From NCBI GenBank assembly GCA_032052615.1, contig DAMBWF010000001.1, positions 186,001-250,000 on the forward strand: a DNA stretch of 64,000 bases. The letters run 5' to 3'. The translations under genes and the position numbers were made by a program. Positions 1 through 7,822 of this stretch are shown one piece after another (position 1 is the stretch's first letter; each line of letters begins with the position of its first letter). This stretch comes from Pseudomonas_T sp032052615 (GTDB lineage Bacteria; Pseudomonadota; Gammaproteobacteria; Pseudomonadales; Pseudomonadaceae). The notes below the pieces were generated by a model, which saw nothing but the letters and a program-made list of their open reading frames with translations, had not been told where the DNA came from and ran no database searches.

Positions 1-1
1 C

Positions 2-301
2 GAGGCCGGGCTGATCACCCTGGCCGCCTTCGTTGCCCCGGATGCCGAGGGGCGGCGTCAGGCGCGGGCGCTGATCGGGCCCGAGCGGGTCCTGACGGTC
101 TATGTGCAGGCTTCTCCCCAGGCGTGCCGCGAACGCGATCCCCAGGGACTGTACGCCGCCGGAGAGGACAACATCCCCGGCGAGTCTTTCCCCTACGACG
201 TACCGCTGGATGCCGACCTGGTGATCGATACCCAGCGCCAGACCGTGGAGGAGGGGAGCAAGGCGGTTCTCGACCTGCTGCGCCAGCGCGGCGTGATCTG
301 A
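2..301 (+). CDS. cysNC: Bifunctional sulfate adenylyltransferase subunit 1 / adenylylsulfate kinase, C-terminal end (partial)
   Basis: Only the last 99 codons are in the window; the reading frame is open from base 2 and the 5' part lies outside. The fragment is the end of an APS kinase (CysC) domain, which phosphorylates adenylylsulfate to PAPS in sulfate assimilation. Visible family features are the segment EAGLITLAAFVAP, the ARDPxGLY-like stretch (RERDPQGLYAA) that binds APS, and a typical terminal helix ending LLRQRGVI. In Pseudomonas this domain is normally the C-terminal half of a CysN-CysC fusion, so cysNC is the likely gene; a stand-alone cysC cannot be excluded from this fragment. It ends in TGA and is followed by a hairpin terminator. 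Confidence 0.85.
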   Translation, partial: EAGLITLAAFVAPDAEGRRQARALIGPERVLTVYVQASPQACRERDPQGLYAAGEDNIPGESFPYDVPLDADLVIDTQRQTVEEGSKAVLDLLRQRGVI

Positions 302-317
302 TCCCACCGGGCCCGGA

Positions 318-345
318 AGCCCCGCGCTCGCGGGGCTTTCGCGTT
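318..345 (+). terminator. Rho-independent terminator after cysNC
   Basis: A perfect hairpin, AGCCCCGCG at 318-326 against CGCGGGGCT at 329-337, starts 17 bases after the cysNC stop codon and is followed by a T-containing stretch. Confidence 0.75.
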
Positions 346-889
346 GTTTCAGGGCTGGAAGCATGATCGATGGCGGGCCCCCGCTTCGCCACCAGCGGAC
401 GAACACGAGCGACCGCGCGCGGTGGCGACGACCGGCAAGTGAGCGAAAGCCGCGCCCGGGGCGCCGAGCTGGAGGTTAATGACGGCTTGAGCGCACGGGG
501 CTGCCCCCGCACCATTCTCATCACCCGCGATGCGCCCGGCTCATGCCGAGGGATCGCCAGATGACCGGTGCGCCGCGCAACCAAGCGCCGGCCTGGGCGA
601 CCCGCCGTTTCTTCGCTGGAAGGCTCAAGGGCCCCGCGTCTGGCGGCAGCGGCCACTCGCGCCTTCGCCTGCGCGCCGCGTTGCTCCATGGCAGGCCGGA
701 TACCGGGGGAGCGCCCCTGGCGGAAACGCCGGTTGGGCGTCGCGCGACGCGTATTGGTCGACCGAGGTGAATGCCAAGCTCCTGCAAGAAGCAGGTCGCG
801 GCAGCGTAACGCCGGCGCTGTCGCTGTCGCTGTCGCTGGGGCGAGGGTGGCGCCTCTTGGAGAATGACGTGTCCTGCCGATGCCCGCTC
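346..889. other. Gap without a convincing gene
   Basis: About 550 GC-rich bases between two terminators. Several frames are open because of the base composition, but none gives a recognisable protein, a good ribosome binding site or typical Pseudomonas codon use. It contains a 14-base perfect palindrome at 737-750 and a short tandem repeat at 817-838. I see no RNA gene that I can name. Confidence 0.5.
817..838. repeat. Short tandem repeat, unit GCTGTC, about 3.7 copies
   Basis: Three exact copies of GCTGTC (817-834) followed by GCTG. It is non-coding as far as I can see, so any phase-variation role is unsupported. Confidence 0.7.
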
Positions 890-924
890 ATGGAAAAAGC
901 CCCGCGGATGCGGGGCTTTTTCAT
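890..924. terminator. Bidirectional-looking terminator downstream of zapG
   Basis: AAAAAGCCCCGC (894-905), loop GGAT, GCGGGGCTTTTT (910-921): a 12-bp perfect stem with A-run and T-run on either side, so it can end transcription from both strands. It lies just past the stop codon of the minus-strand gene at 930. Confidence 0.85.
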
Positions 925-929
925 GGCGC

Positions 930-1373
930 TCAGTACTTGCCTTTCAGCCCGTAGCTCTTGTCCAGGGTGCCGGTGGCATTAGGCGCTTTCGGCGCGTAGT
1001 CCTTGGGCGCTTCCTGGATCGGCGGGGCGCTCAGGCGTTCCCGGCTGGCGCTGCCGCTGTCCTCGGCGTGCAGCGCGGCGAGCAGGCGCTGGCGGGTGAG
1101 TTCGTCCAGGGCCAGGCGGTCGACGCCGGTGGACAGGTGGTCCTGCACATCCTGGTAGCTCTGGGTGAGCTTGCGGACTAGGTTGGCGGTGGTGTTGAAG
1201 TGGGTCACCACCTCGCTCTGGTAGGCGTCGAACCGCTCTTGCAGGTCGTCCAATTGGCGTTGCGTGCGGCCGGCCGGCGTACCGGGAGCCAGGCGGGCGA
1301 TGAGGAAACCGATACCGATACCGGCGAGCAGGGCGAGAGCCGGTAACAACCAGGCGGTGAGCGACTGTTCCAC
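930..1373 (-). CDS. zapG: ZapG/YhcB family (DUF1043) inner-membrane protein
   Basis: A 147-residue protein with one N-terminal membrane helix (about residues 8-26) followed by a coiled-coil region (about 35-80) and a low-complexity tail rich in Pro, Ala and Lys. This is the architecture of YhcB/ZapG, which in Escherichia coli links cell division and envelope synthesis. The start is GTG at 1373, chosen because a GGAAGG ribosome binding site lies upstream at proper spacing. It is transcribed away from the hydrolase-trpS pair and ends at a strong hairpin terminator. The family call rests on size, topology and the conserved coiled-coil part; function in this organism is inferred. Confidence 0.8.
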   Translation of the reverse strand: MEQSLTAWLLPALALLAGIGIGFLIARLAPGTPAGRTQRQLDDLQERFDAYQSEVVTHFNTTANLVRKLTQSYQDVQDHLSTGVDRLALDELTRQRLLAALHAEDSGSASRERLSAPPIQEAPKDYAPKAPNATGTLDKSYGLKGKY

Positions 1374-1589
1374 GAATCCTTCCTCTATAGGCGGCTTTGT
1401 TTTACGTTAACGGCTCGAAACCGCGCTGTATACCGCGACGCAAGCCTGGCGGGGTGGAGACGGAAGCCGCCAATGCGGCGAACCGCTGCGAACCGCGCCG
1501 GCGAGCGGGCGGTCGGCGCCGAGCGAGCCTGCCGGCCGCTCGAGCCCAAACTAGACGAGTCGACCCGACCCAGGGTCACGGAGTTCCCG

Positions 1590-2246
1590 TTGTCCACCCG
1601 CGAAACCCCTCTCATGCTGGATGGCCCTGGCGGCCCGCTGGAAGCCTTGTATCTGGAGGCGCCCGAGCCCAAGGGCCTGGCGCTGCTCTGCCACCCCAAC
1701 CCGATCCAGGGCGGCACCATGCTGAACAAAGTGGTGTCGATGCTGCAGCGCTGCGCCCGGGACGCCGGCTACAGCACGCTGCGCTTCAACTACCGAGGCG
1801 TGGGCGCGAGCTTCGGCCACTCCGACATGGGCAGCGGCGAGGTCGACGATGCCGACGCCGCCGCTCGCTGGCTCCAGGCCCGGGACCCCGCGCTGCCGCT
1901 GACCCTGTTCGGGTTCTCCTTCGGCGGTTTCGTCGCCGCGAGCCTGGGCGGGCGACTGGAACGGCGAGGGAGCGCTCCAGACCACCTGTTCATGGTCGCG
2001 CCGGCGGTGATGCGCCTGGAGGGCGAGCATGTGCCACCCGGGGAATGCCCGCTGACCGTGATCCAGCCGGACGCCGACGAGGTCATCGACCCGGCGCTGG
2101 TCTATGCCTGGGCCGACGCCCTCGGCCGCCCCCACGAGCTGCTGAAAGTGGCAGAATGCGGCCACTTCTTCCATGGCAAGCTGACCGAGCTCAAGGAGCT
2201 GGTCCTGCCTCGTCTCCGATCCGTCTCGACAAGCGATAACCCATGA
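1590..2246 (+). CDS. Alpha/beta-fold hydrolase (CocE/NonD-like, unknown substrate)
   Basis: A 218-residue alpha/beta hydrolase. Seen in the sequence are HPNPxxGG near the oxyanion region, the nucleophile elbow GFSFGG with the likely catalytic Ser, an acidic segment QPDADEVIDP carrying the acid residue, and CGHFFHGK with the catalytic His. These match the family of small cytoplasmic hydrolases annotated as CocE/NonD or YqiA-like; the substrate is unknown. I place the start at the TTG at 1590, which has GGAG six bases upstream; the ATG at 1614 has no such site and longer upstream frames look non-coding. The stop overlaps the trpS start by four bases (ATGA), so the two are translationally coupled. 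Confidence 0.75.
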   Translation: MSTRETPLMLDGPGGPLEALYLEAPEPKGLALLCHPNPIQGGTMLNKVVSMLQRCARDAGYSTLRFNYRGVGASFGHSDMGSGEVDDADAAARWLQARDPALPLTLFGFSFGGFVAASLGGRLERRGSAPDHLFMVAPAVMRLEGEHVPPGECPLTVIQPDADEVIDPALVYAWADALGRPHELLKVAECGHFFHGKLTELKELVLPRLRSVSTSDNP

Positions 2247-3583
2247 CCACCCGCATTCTCACCGGCATCACCACCACCGGCACCCCGCACCTGGGCAACT
2301 ATGCCGGGGCGATCCGCCCGGCCATCGTCGCCAGCCGCGCCGCCGACGTCGACTCGTTCTACTTCCTCGCCGACTACCATGCCCTGATCAAATGCGACGA
2401 CCCGGCGCGCATCCAGCGTTCGCGCCTGGAAATCGCCGCCACCTGGCTGGCCTGCGGGCTGGACACCGACAAGGCGACCTTCTACCGGCAGTCGGATATC
2501 CCCGAGATCCCCGAGCTGACCTGGCTGCTCACCTGCGTGGCCGGCAAGGGCCTGCTCAACCGCGCCCATGCCTACAAAGCCTCGGTGGACAAGAACGTGG
2601 AGGCGGGGGAGGACCCGGACGCCGGCGTGACCATGGGCCTGTTCAGCTACCCGGTGCTGATGGCGGCGGACATCCTGATGTTCAACGCCCACAAGGTGCC
2701 GGTGGGGCGCGACCAGATCCAGCACGTGGAAATGGCGCGGGACATCGGGCAGCGCTTCAACCACCTGTTCGGCCAAGGCCGGGAACTGTTCACCCTGCCC
2801 GAGGCGGTGATCGAGGAGGAGGTGGCGACCCTGCCGGGCCTCGACGGGCGCAAGATGTCCAAGAGCTATGACAACACCATTCCCTTGTTCGGCAGCGCCA
2901 AGCAGCTCAAGGACGCCATCGCCCGGATCGTCACCGACTCCCGGGCGCCGGGCGAACCGAAGGACCCGGACGCCTCGCACCTGTATACCCTGTACCAGGC
3001 GTTCGCCACGCCCGTTCAACTGGCTACCTTCCGCGCCGAACTGCTGGACGGCCTGGCCTGGGGCGAGGCCAAGCAACGCCTGTTCGAACTGCTGGACGCC
3101 GAGCTGGGCGAGGCCCGGGAGCGCTACCACGGGCTGATCGCCCGGCCCGCTGACCTGGAGGACATCCTCCTGGCCGGCGCCGCCAAGGCCCGCCGCCTGG
3201 CCACCCCGTTCCTCCAGCAACTGCGCGAGGCGGTGGGCCTGCGCTCTTTCCGTAGCGACGTGGCGAGCGGCGGGGAAAGCCGCAAGAAGGCGGCGAAGAG
3301 CGCCCGCTTCGTCAGCTTCCGCGAGGACGACGGGCGCTTCCGTTTCCGCCTCCTGGATGCCCAGGGCGAGCAACTGCTGCTGTCCAAGGGATTCGCCGAC
3401 GGCAAGGCGGCCGGTCAGGTCAGCAAGCGCCTGCAAGGCGGCGAGCCCCTGGACCTGCGGGAGGAGGGGACGGCGCTGGGCGTCTGGCTGGACGGCGAGT
3501 GCGTCGCCCTCAGCCCCGACTTCCCCGAGGCCGAGGCACGCGAGGCGGCTCGCCAGCGGTTGTTGGACGTGCTGAGCGCCTGA
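2243..3583 (+). CDS. trpS: Tryptophan--tRNA ligase with C-terminal extension
   Basis: Class I aminoacyl-tRNA synthetase that charges tRNA-Trp in the cytoplasm. The HIGH-type motif is HLGN at residues 16-19 and the second signature is KMSKS at 204-208. The protein has 446 residues; the usual bacterial TrpS has about 330-340, and here the catalytic core ends near residue 340. The remaining 105 or so residues form an extra domain containing a stretch that looks like a DUF1508/YegP beta hairpin (RFRFRLLDAQGEQLLLSKGF). Longer TrpS proteins of this kind are known from pseudomonads. It overlaps the upstream hydrolase by four bases and is followed after 85 bases by zapE. Confidence 0.95.
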   Translation: MTTRILTGITTTGTPHLGNYAGAIRPAIVASRAADVDSFYFLADYHALIKCDDPARIQRSRLEIAATWLACGLDTDKATFYRQSDIPEIPELTWLLTCVAGKGLLNRAHAYKASVDKNVEAGEDPDAGVTMGLFSYPVLMAADILMFNAHKVPVGRDQIQHVEMARDIGQRFNHLFGQGRELFTLPEAVIEEEVATLPGLDGRKMSKSYDNTIPLFGSAKQLKDAIARIVTDSRAPGEPKDPDASHLYTLYQAFATPVQLATFRAELLDGLAWGEAKQRLFELLDAELGEARERYHGLIARPADLEDILLAGAAKARRLATPFLQQLREAVGLRSFRSDVASGGESRKKAAKSARFVSFREDDGRFRFRLLDAQGEQLLLSKGFADGKAAGQVSKRLQGGEPLDLREEGTALGVWLDGECVALSPDFPEAEAREAARQRLLDVLSA

Positions 3584-3668
3584 ATTCGACGGCGCCGGGA
3601 GCCGATTTGCCAATCTCCGGGGCCGTCGCTAAAGTGACCGCCCCGTTTTTCGTTGCCTCGCTATCGAT

Positions 3669-4763
3669 ATGACCCCCCTAGAACGCTATCAGGCCGATCT
3701 CAAACGTCCGGATTTCTTCCGCGACGCGGCGCAGGAAAACGCTGTCCGCCACCTGCAACGCTTGTACGACGATCTGGTTCACAACGCCCGGTACAAGCCG
3801 GGCCTGCTCTCCAGGCTGTTCGGCGGCGAGGCCCAACGGCCGGTCAAGGGCCTGTATTTCTGGGGGGGAGTGGGGCGCGGCAAGACCTACCTGGTGGACA
3901 CCTTCTTCGAGTCCCTGCCATTCAAGGAAAAGGTGCGTACCCATTTCCACCGCTTCATGAAGCGGGTGCACGAAGAACTTAAGACCCTCAAGGGCGAGAA
4001 AAACCCGCTGACCCTCATCGGCAAGCGCTTCGCCGCCGAGGCCCGGGTGATCTGCTTCGACGAGTTCTTCGTCTCCGACATCACCGACGCCATGATTCTG
4101 GCCACGTTGCTGGAGGAGTTGTTCAAGAACGGCGTGACCTTGGTGGCCACCTCCAACATCGTGCCCGACGGCCTGTACAAGGACGGTCTGCAACGGGCGC
4201 GCTTCCTGCCGGCCATCGCCCTGCTCAAGGAATACACCGAGGTGGTCAACGTCGACAGTGGCGTCGACTATCGCCTGCGCCACCTGGAACAGGCCCAGCT
4301 CTACCACTGGCCTCTCGATCAGGCCGCCGAGGACAGCCTGCGCAAGAGCTTTCGGGCGCTGACTCCCGAGTGCACCCAGGCCCAGGAAAACGAGGACCTG
4401 ATCATCGAGAACCGCCCGATCCGCGCGCGCCTCACTTGCGACGACGTGGCCTGGTTCGACTTCCGCGAGCTGTGCGACGGTCCGCGCAGCCAGAACGACT
4501 ATATCGAGCTGGCGAAGATCTTCCACGCCGTGCTGGTGTCCGGCGTCGAGCGGATGGATGCCTCGAAAGACGACATGGCGCGGCGTTTCATCAACCTGGT
4601 GGATGAGTTCTACGACCGCAATGTCAAGCTGATCCTCTCCGCCGAGGTGGAACTGAAGGACCTCTATGCGGGCGGCCGCCTGGAGTTCGAATTCCAGCGC
4701 ACCCTCAGCCGCCTGCTGGAAATGCAGTCCCACGAGTTCCTCTCCCGTCCGCACCGCCCCTGA
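3669..4763 (+). CDS. zapE: Cell division protein ZapE (AFG1-like ATPase)
   Basis: A 364-residue P-loop ATPase of the AFG1/YhcM family. Walker A is GGVGRGKT at residues 66-73 and Walker B is ICFDEF at 128-133; the family segment FVSDITDAMIL follows directly. In E. coli ZapE joins the division ring late and destabilises FtsZ polymers in an ATP-dependent way. Length and motifs agree over the whole protein. The gene is monocistronic in appearance and runs convergently, with only nine bases between, into the GlxA-type regulator. In many gammaproteobacteria zapE sits between trpS or zapG and the rplM-rpsI pair, as here. Confidence 0.92.
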   Translation: MTPLERYQADLKRPDFFRDAAQENAVRHLQRLYDDLVHNARYKPGLLSRLFGGEAQRPVKGLYFWGGVGRGKTYLVDTFFESLPFKEKVRTHFHRFMKRVHEELKTLKGEKNPLTLIGKRFAAEARVICFDEFFVSDITDAMILATLLEELFKNGVTLVATSNIVPDGLYKDGLQRARFLPAIALLKEYTEVVNVDSGVDYRLRHLEQAQLYHWPLDQAAEDSLRKSFRALTPECTQAQENEDLIIENRPIRARLTCDDVAWFDFRELCDGPRSQNDYIELAKIFHAVLVSGVERMDASKDDMARRFINLVDEFYDRNVKLILSAEVELKDLYAGGRLEFEFQRTLSRLLEMQSHEFLSRPHRP

Positions 4764-4772
4764 CGGAACGCA

Positions 4773-5774
4773 TCATTCGCCGCGATGGCGCAACTGCCGC
4801 CGGTACGGGTTGGGCGAGAGCCCGGTGTGCTGGCGGAACAGGCGGGCGAAGAAGCTGGCGTCGTCGTAGCCCACTTCGTAACTGATGGTCTTGATGCTCT
4901 TGCCGGTGTTGGCCAGCAGCCCCTTGGCGGTCTCGATGCGCAGTCGTTGCAGGTAGTGCAGGGGCTTATCGCCGGTGGCCGCCTGGAAGCGCCGCATGAA
5001 GTTGCGAATGCTCATGCCATGGTCCCGGGCCACGTCCTCGAAGCGGAAGCGCTCGGCGAAGTGGGCCTCCAGCCAGTGCTGGATCTGCAGGATGGCTACG
5101 TCCCGATGCAACTTCTGGCCGCCGAAGCCGAGGCGGCCGGGGGTGTAGCTGCGCTGGACTTCGTAGAGGATGTCCCGGGCCACCGCCTGCGCCACTTCGG
5201 CCCCGCAATACCGCTCGATCAGGTGGATGTACAGGTCGCAGGCGGACGTGACCCCGCTGGCGCAATAGAGATCGTCGGCATCCACCAAGTGCTTGTCGGT
5301 GTTCAGCGCGACCTGGGGGAAGCGCTCGCCGAATTCGCGAAAGAAGCGCCAGTAGGTCGTCGCCTCCTTGCCGTCCAGCAGGCCGGCGCCAGCCATCCAG
5401 AACACCCCGGTCGCCTCTCCGCAGATCGCCGCGCCGGCGCCATGACGGCGGCGTAGCCAATCGAATACCTGGGGGTAACGCGCGGACAGCGCGCCGAAGT
5501 CGTCCCAGAACGCCGGGATCACCACGATGTCGCCATCGTCCAGCTCGCCATCCACCGGCATCCGGACCCCGCTGAAGCTGTGCACCGATTGCCCGTCGGG
5601 GCTGACCAGGCGGGTGGCGAAGGTAGGCGTGAGTCCTTGGCCAGACCATTTCCCATGGCGCAGGCTGGCCATGTGGAAGAAGTCCTTGGCTTGCATCAGG
5701 GTGGAGGCGAAAACACCGTCGGTGGCGAGGATGCTGACCCGGCGTAACGGGCCCTGGGGCGCGGTCATCGTCAT
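4773..5774 (-). CDS. GlxA family transcriptional regulator (DJ-1/PfpI domain plus AraC HTH)
   Basis: A 333-residue regulator. The N-terminal two thirds (about residues 8-200) is a DJ-1/PfpI amidotransferase-like domain, with the elbow region ICGEATGVFWMAGAGLLDG in place of the classical Cys nucleophile; the last 100 residues form an AraC-type double helix-turn-helix (DVARDHGMSIRNFMRRF and KTISYEVGYDDASFFARLF). Proteins of this type regulate catabolic operons, often for quaternary amines or amino acid derivatives, but the ligand here is unknown. Two ATG codons (5774 and 5768) are possible starts; neither has a strong ribosome binding site. It is divergent from the acyl-CoA dehydrogenase gene, which is a plausible but unproven target. 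Confidence 0.88.
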   Translation of the reverse strand: MTMTAPQGPLRRVSILATDGVFASTLMQAKDFFHMASLRHGKWSGQGLTPTFATRLVSPDGQSVHSFSGVRMPVDGELDDGDIVVIPAFWDDFGALSARYPQVFDWLRRRHGAGAAICGEATGVFWMAGAGLLDGKEATTYWRFFREFGERFPQVALNTDKHLVDADDLYCASGVTSACDLYIHLIERYCGAEVAQAVARDILYEVQRSYTPGRLGFGGQKLHRDVAILQIQHWLEAHFAERFRFEDVARDHGMSIRNFMRRFQAATGDKPLHYLQRLRIETAKGLLANTGKSIKTISYEVGYDDASFFARLFRQHTGLSPNPYRRQLRHRGE

Positions 5775-5902
5775 TATTGTTATTGAGGGAAGCGGACAAG
5801 GCGTGGCGGGATCGTCCTGTTTTTTGTCTCGACTGTCCAGTGTGGGGGCGGTGGCTTCTGGATACAGTCGGACCACCTTCCGCCTCCACGACGGTGATCG
5901 CC

Positions 5903-7039
5903 ATGCTGCCACGCCCCTTGTTCGGCTCCGACCATGAACTGTTCCGCGACAGTGTCCGACGCTTCCTCGAGGCGGAGGCGGTCCCCTTCCATGCTCAATG
6001 GGAAAAGGAGGGCCACGTGGACCGGGCCCTGTGGCGCAAGGCGGGGGAGCAGGGCCTGCTCTGCTCCCATCTGCCCGAGGCCTATGGCGGCATGGGCGCG
6101 GACTTCCTCTACAGCACCGTGGTGATCGAGGAGATCGGTCGCCTGGGGCTGACCGGCATAGGCTTCTCCCTGCACTCCGATATCGTTGCGCCCTACCTCC
6201 TGCACTACGGCACCGAGGAACAGAAGCAGCGCTACCTGCCACGCCTGGTCAGTGGCGAGCTGATCGGCGCGATCGCCATGACCGAGCCGGGCGCTGGCTC
6301 CGACCTGCAAGGCATCAAGACCAGCGCAGTGCTGGACGGCGATCACTACGTGATCAACGGCTCGAAGACCTTCATCACCAACGGCTACCTGGCCGACCTG
6401 GTGATCGTCGTCGCCAAGACCGATCCCGCGGCGGGCTCCCGGGGTATCAGTCTGTTCCTGGTGGAGGCCGAAACGCCTGGCTTCGACAAGGGCAAGCGCC
6501 TGGAGAAAGTCGGCATGAAGGCCCAGGACACCGCCGAACTGTTCTTCCAGGATGTCCGGGTACCCCGGGACAACCTACTGGGCCAGCCGGGGTCCGGCTT
6601 CGTCTACCTGATGCAGGAGCTGCCCCAGGAGCGCCTCACCGTGGGCATCGGCGCGCTGGCCTCGGCGGAGGCCGCGCTACGCTGGACCCTGGACTACACC
6701 CGCGAGCGCAAGGCCTTCGGCAAGGCTATCGCGGACTTCCAGAACACCCGCTTCAAACTGGCGGAAATGGCCACCGAGGTGCAGGTGGGACGGGTCTTCC
6801 TCGATCACTGCCTGACGCTGCACCTGCGCGGCGAACTGGACGTGCCGACCGCGGCGATGCTCAAGTACTGGAGCACCGACTTGCAATGCAAGGTGCTCGA
6901 CGAATGCGTCCAGTTGCACGGCGGCTACGGCTTCATGTGGGAATACCCGGTGGCGCGCGCCTGGGCCGACGCCCGGGTGCAGCGCATCTACGCCGGCACC
7001 AACGAGATCATGAAGGAGATCATCGCCCGTTCGCTCTGA
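5903..7039 (+). CDS. Acyl-CoA dehydrogenase
   Basis: A 378-residue flavoenzyme of the acyl-CoA dehydrogenase family, which oxidises acyl-CoA to 2-enoyl-CoA and passes electrons to ETF. FAD and substrate signatures are present: AMTEPGAGSDLQGIKT (126-140), the ERKAFGK segment, and QLHGGYGFMWEYPVARAW near the C-terminus. The usual catalytic Glu of medium-chain enzymes (YEGT) is Ala here (YAGTNEI), but a Glu is present at residue 243 in LPQERL, the position used by isovaleryl-CoA and long-chain enzymes, so the protein should be active. The start is ATG 5903; a GTG three codons upstream is possible. Divergent from the GlxA-type regulator. Confidence 0.9.
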   Translation: MLPRPLFGSDHELFRDSVRRFLEAEAVPFHAQWEKEGHVDRALWRKAGEQGLLCSHLPEAYGGMGADFLYSTVVIEEIGRLGLTGIGFSLHSDIVAPYLLHYGTEEQKQRYLPRLVSGELIGAIAMTEPGAGSDLQGIKTSAVLDGDHYVINGSKTFITNGYLADLVIVVAKTDPAAGSRGISLFLVEAETPGFDKGKRLEKVGMKAQDTAELFFQDVRVPRDNLLGQPGSGFVYLMQELPQERLTVGIGALASAEAALRWTLDYTRERKAFGKAIADFQNTRFKLAEMATEVQVGRVFLDHCLTLHLRGELDVPTAAMLKYWSTDLQCKVLDECVQLHGGYGFMWEYPVARAWADARVQRIYAGTNEIMKEIIARSL

Positions 7040-7105
7040 GGCCCCACGGAGCGAACCGGCCCGGGGCGGGCCGGTCTACCCTGGGTGCAATCCAAGGAGC
7101 GACCG

Positions 7106-7819
7106 ATGGTTTCCGACCCCTTCACGGACTGGGATGGCAGCGTCCAGCAGGCTCGCCAGTTGCAGCGCGAACTCGCCGCCCGGGTCAGTCTGGTGAACGA
7201 TTTTCCGCCGTTGCGCCTGGTGGCCGGAGTGGATGTGGGCTTCGAGGAGGAAGGGCGGATCACCCTGGCCGCCGCCGTCCTGCTGGATGCCGATACCCTG
7301 GCGCCCCTGGCCCAGAGCGTGGCGCGCATCCCCACCCGCATGCCCTACATACCCGGGCTGTTGTCCTTTCGCGAGCTGCCGGCGCTCTTGCAAGCGCTCG
7401 ACGATTTGCCCCGAACGCCCGACCTGATCTATTGCGACGGCCAGGGCATCGCCCATCCGCGCCGGCTCGGCATCGCCTCTCACCTGGGCGTGGTGACCGG
7501 ACTGCCCACCATCGGCGTGGCGAAGAACATTCTGGTGGGCGAGCACGACGAGGTGCCGCCGCAGCGGGGCGCCCGGGTGCCCTTGCGGCACGCCGGGGAT
7601 ACCCTGGGCTGGGTCCTGCGCAGCAAGGGCCGCGTGCGGCCGCTGATCGTCTCGCCAGGCCACCGGGTGAGTCTGGACACCGCGGTGGAGTTGGTCCTGG
7701 CTTGCGGACGAGGCTACCGCCTGCCCGAGCCCACTCGGTTGGCGGATCGGCTCGCCTCCCGTCGCGGTGCGATGCCCCCGCTGCAGGCCGAGGGCTCCAC
7801 GCCCGACCTGTTCGGCTGA
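7106..7819 (+). CDS. nfi: Endonuclease V (deoxyinosine 3' endonuclease)
   Basis: A 237-residue enzyme that cuts DNA near deoxyinosine and starts repair of deaminated adenine. The metal-binding acidic residues of the family are visible: D43 in GVDVGF, E90 in SFRELPALL and D111 in IYCDGQGIAHPRR, followed by GVAKNILVG. ATG 7106 is preceded by AAGGAG with six bases between and is clearly the start; the open frame begins 21 bases earlier at a GTG that I reject. It follows the acyl-CoA dehydrogenase gene after 66 bases on the same strand but seems functionally unrelated. Confidence 0.93.
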   Translation: MVSDPFTDWDGSVQQARQLQRELAARVSLVNDFPPLRLVAGVDVGFEEEGRITLAAAVLLDADTLAPLAQSVARIPTRMPYIPGLLSFRELPALLQALDDLPRTPDLIYCDGQGIAHPRRLGIASHLGVVTGLPTIGVAKNILVGEHDEVPPQRGARVPLRHAGDTLGWVLRSKGRVRPLIVSPGHRVSLDTAVELVLACGRGYRLPEPTRLADRLASRRGAMPPLQAEGSTPDLFG

Positions 7820-7822
7820 CCG

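Noticed and set aside
817..838. GCTGTC repeat as a phase-variation switch
   Set aside because: It is in no credible reading frame, the unit is a multiple of three and the copy number is low.
2102..3613. A 503-codon open frame antisense to trpS
   Set aside because: Shadow frame; trpS has its catalytic motifs and coupled start on the plus strand.
5777..5902. N-terminal extension of the acyl-CoA dehydrogenase
   Set aside because: It would overlap the start of the divergent regulator, and the family begins close to the ATG at 5903.
5903..7039. Acyl-CoA dehydrogenase as an inactive enzyme because YEGT is YAGT
   Set aside because: A Glu at residue 243 occupies the alternative catalytic position known from isovaleryl-CoA dehydrogenase.
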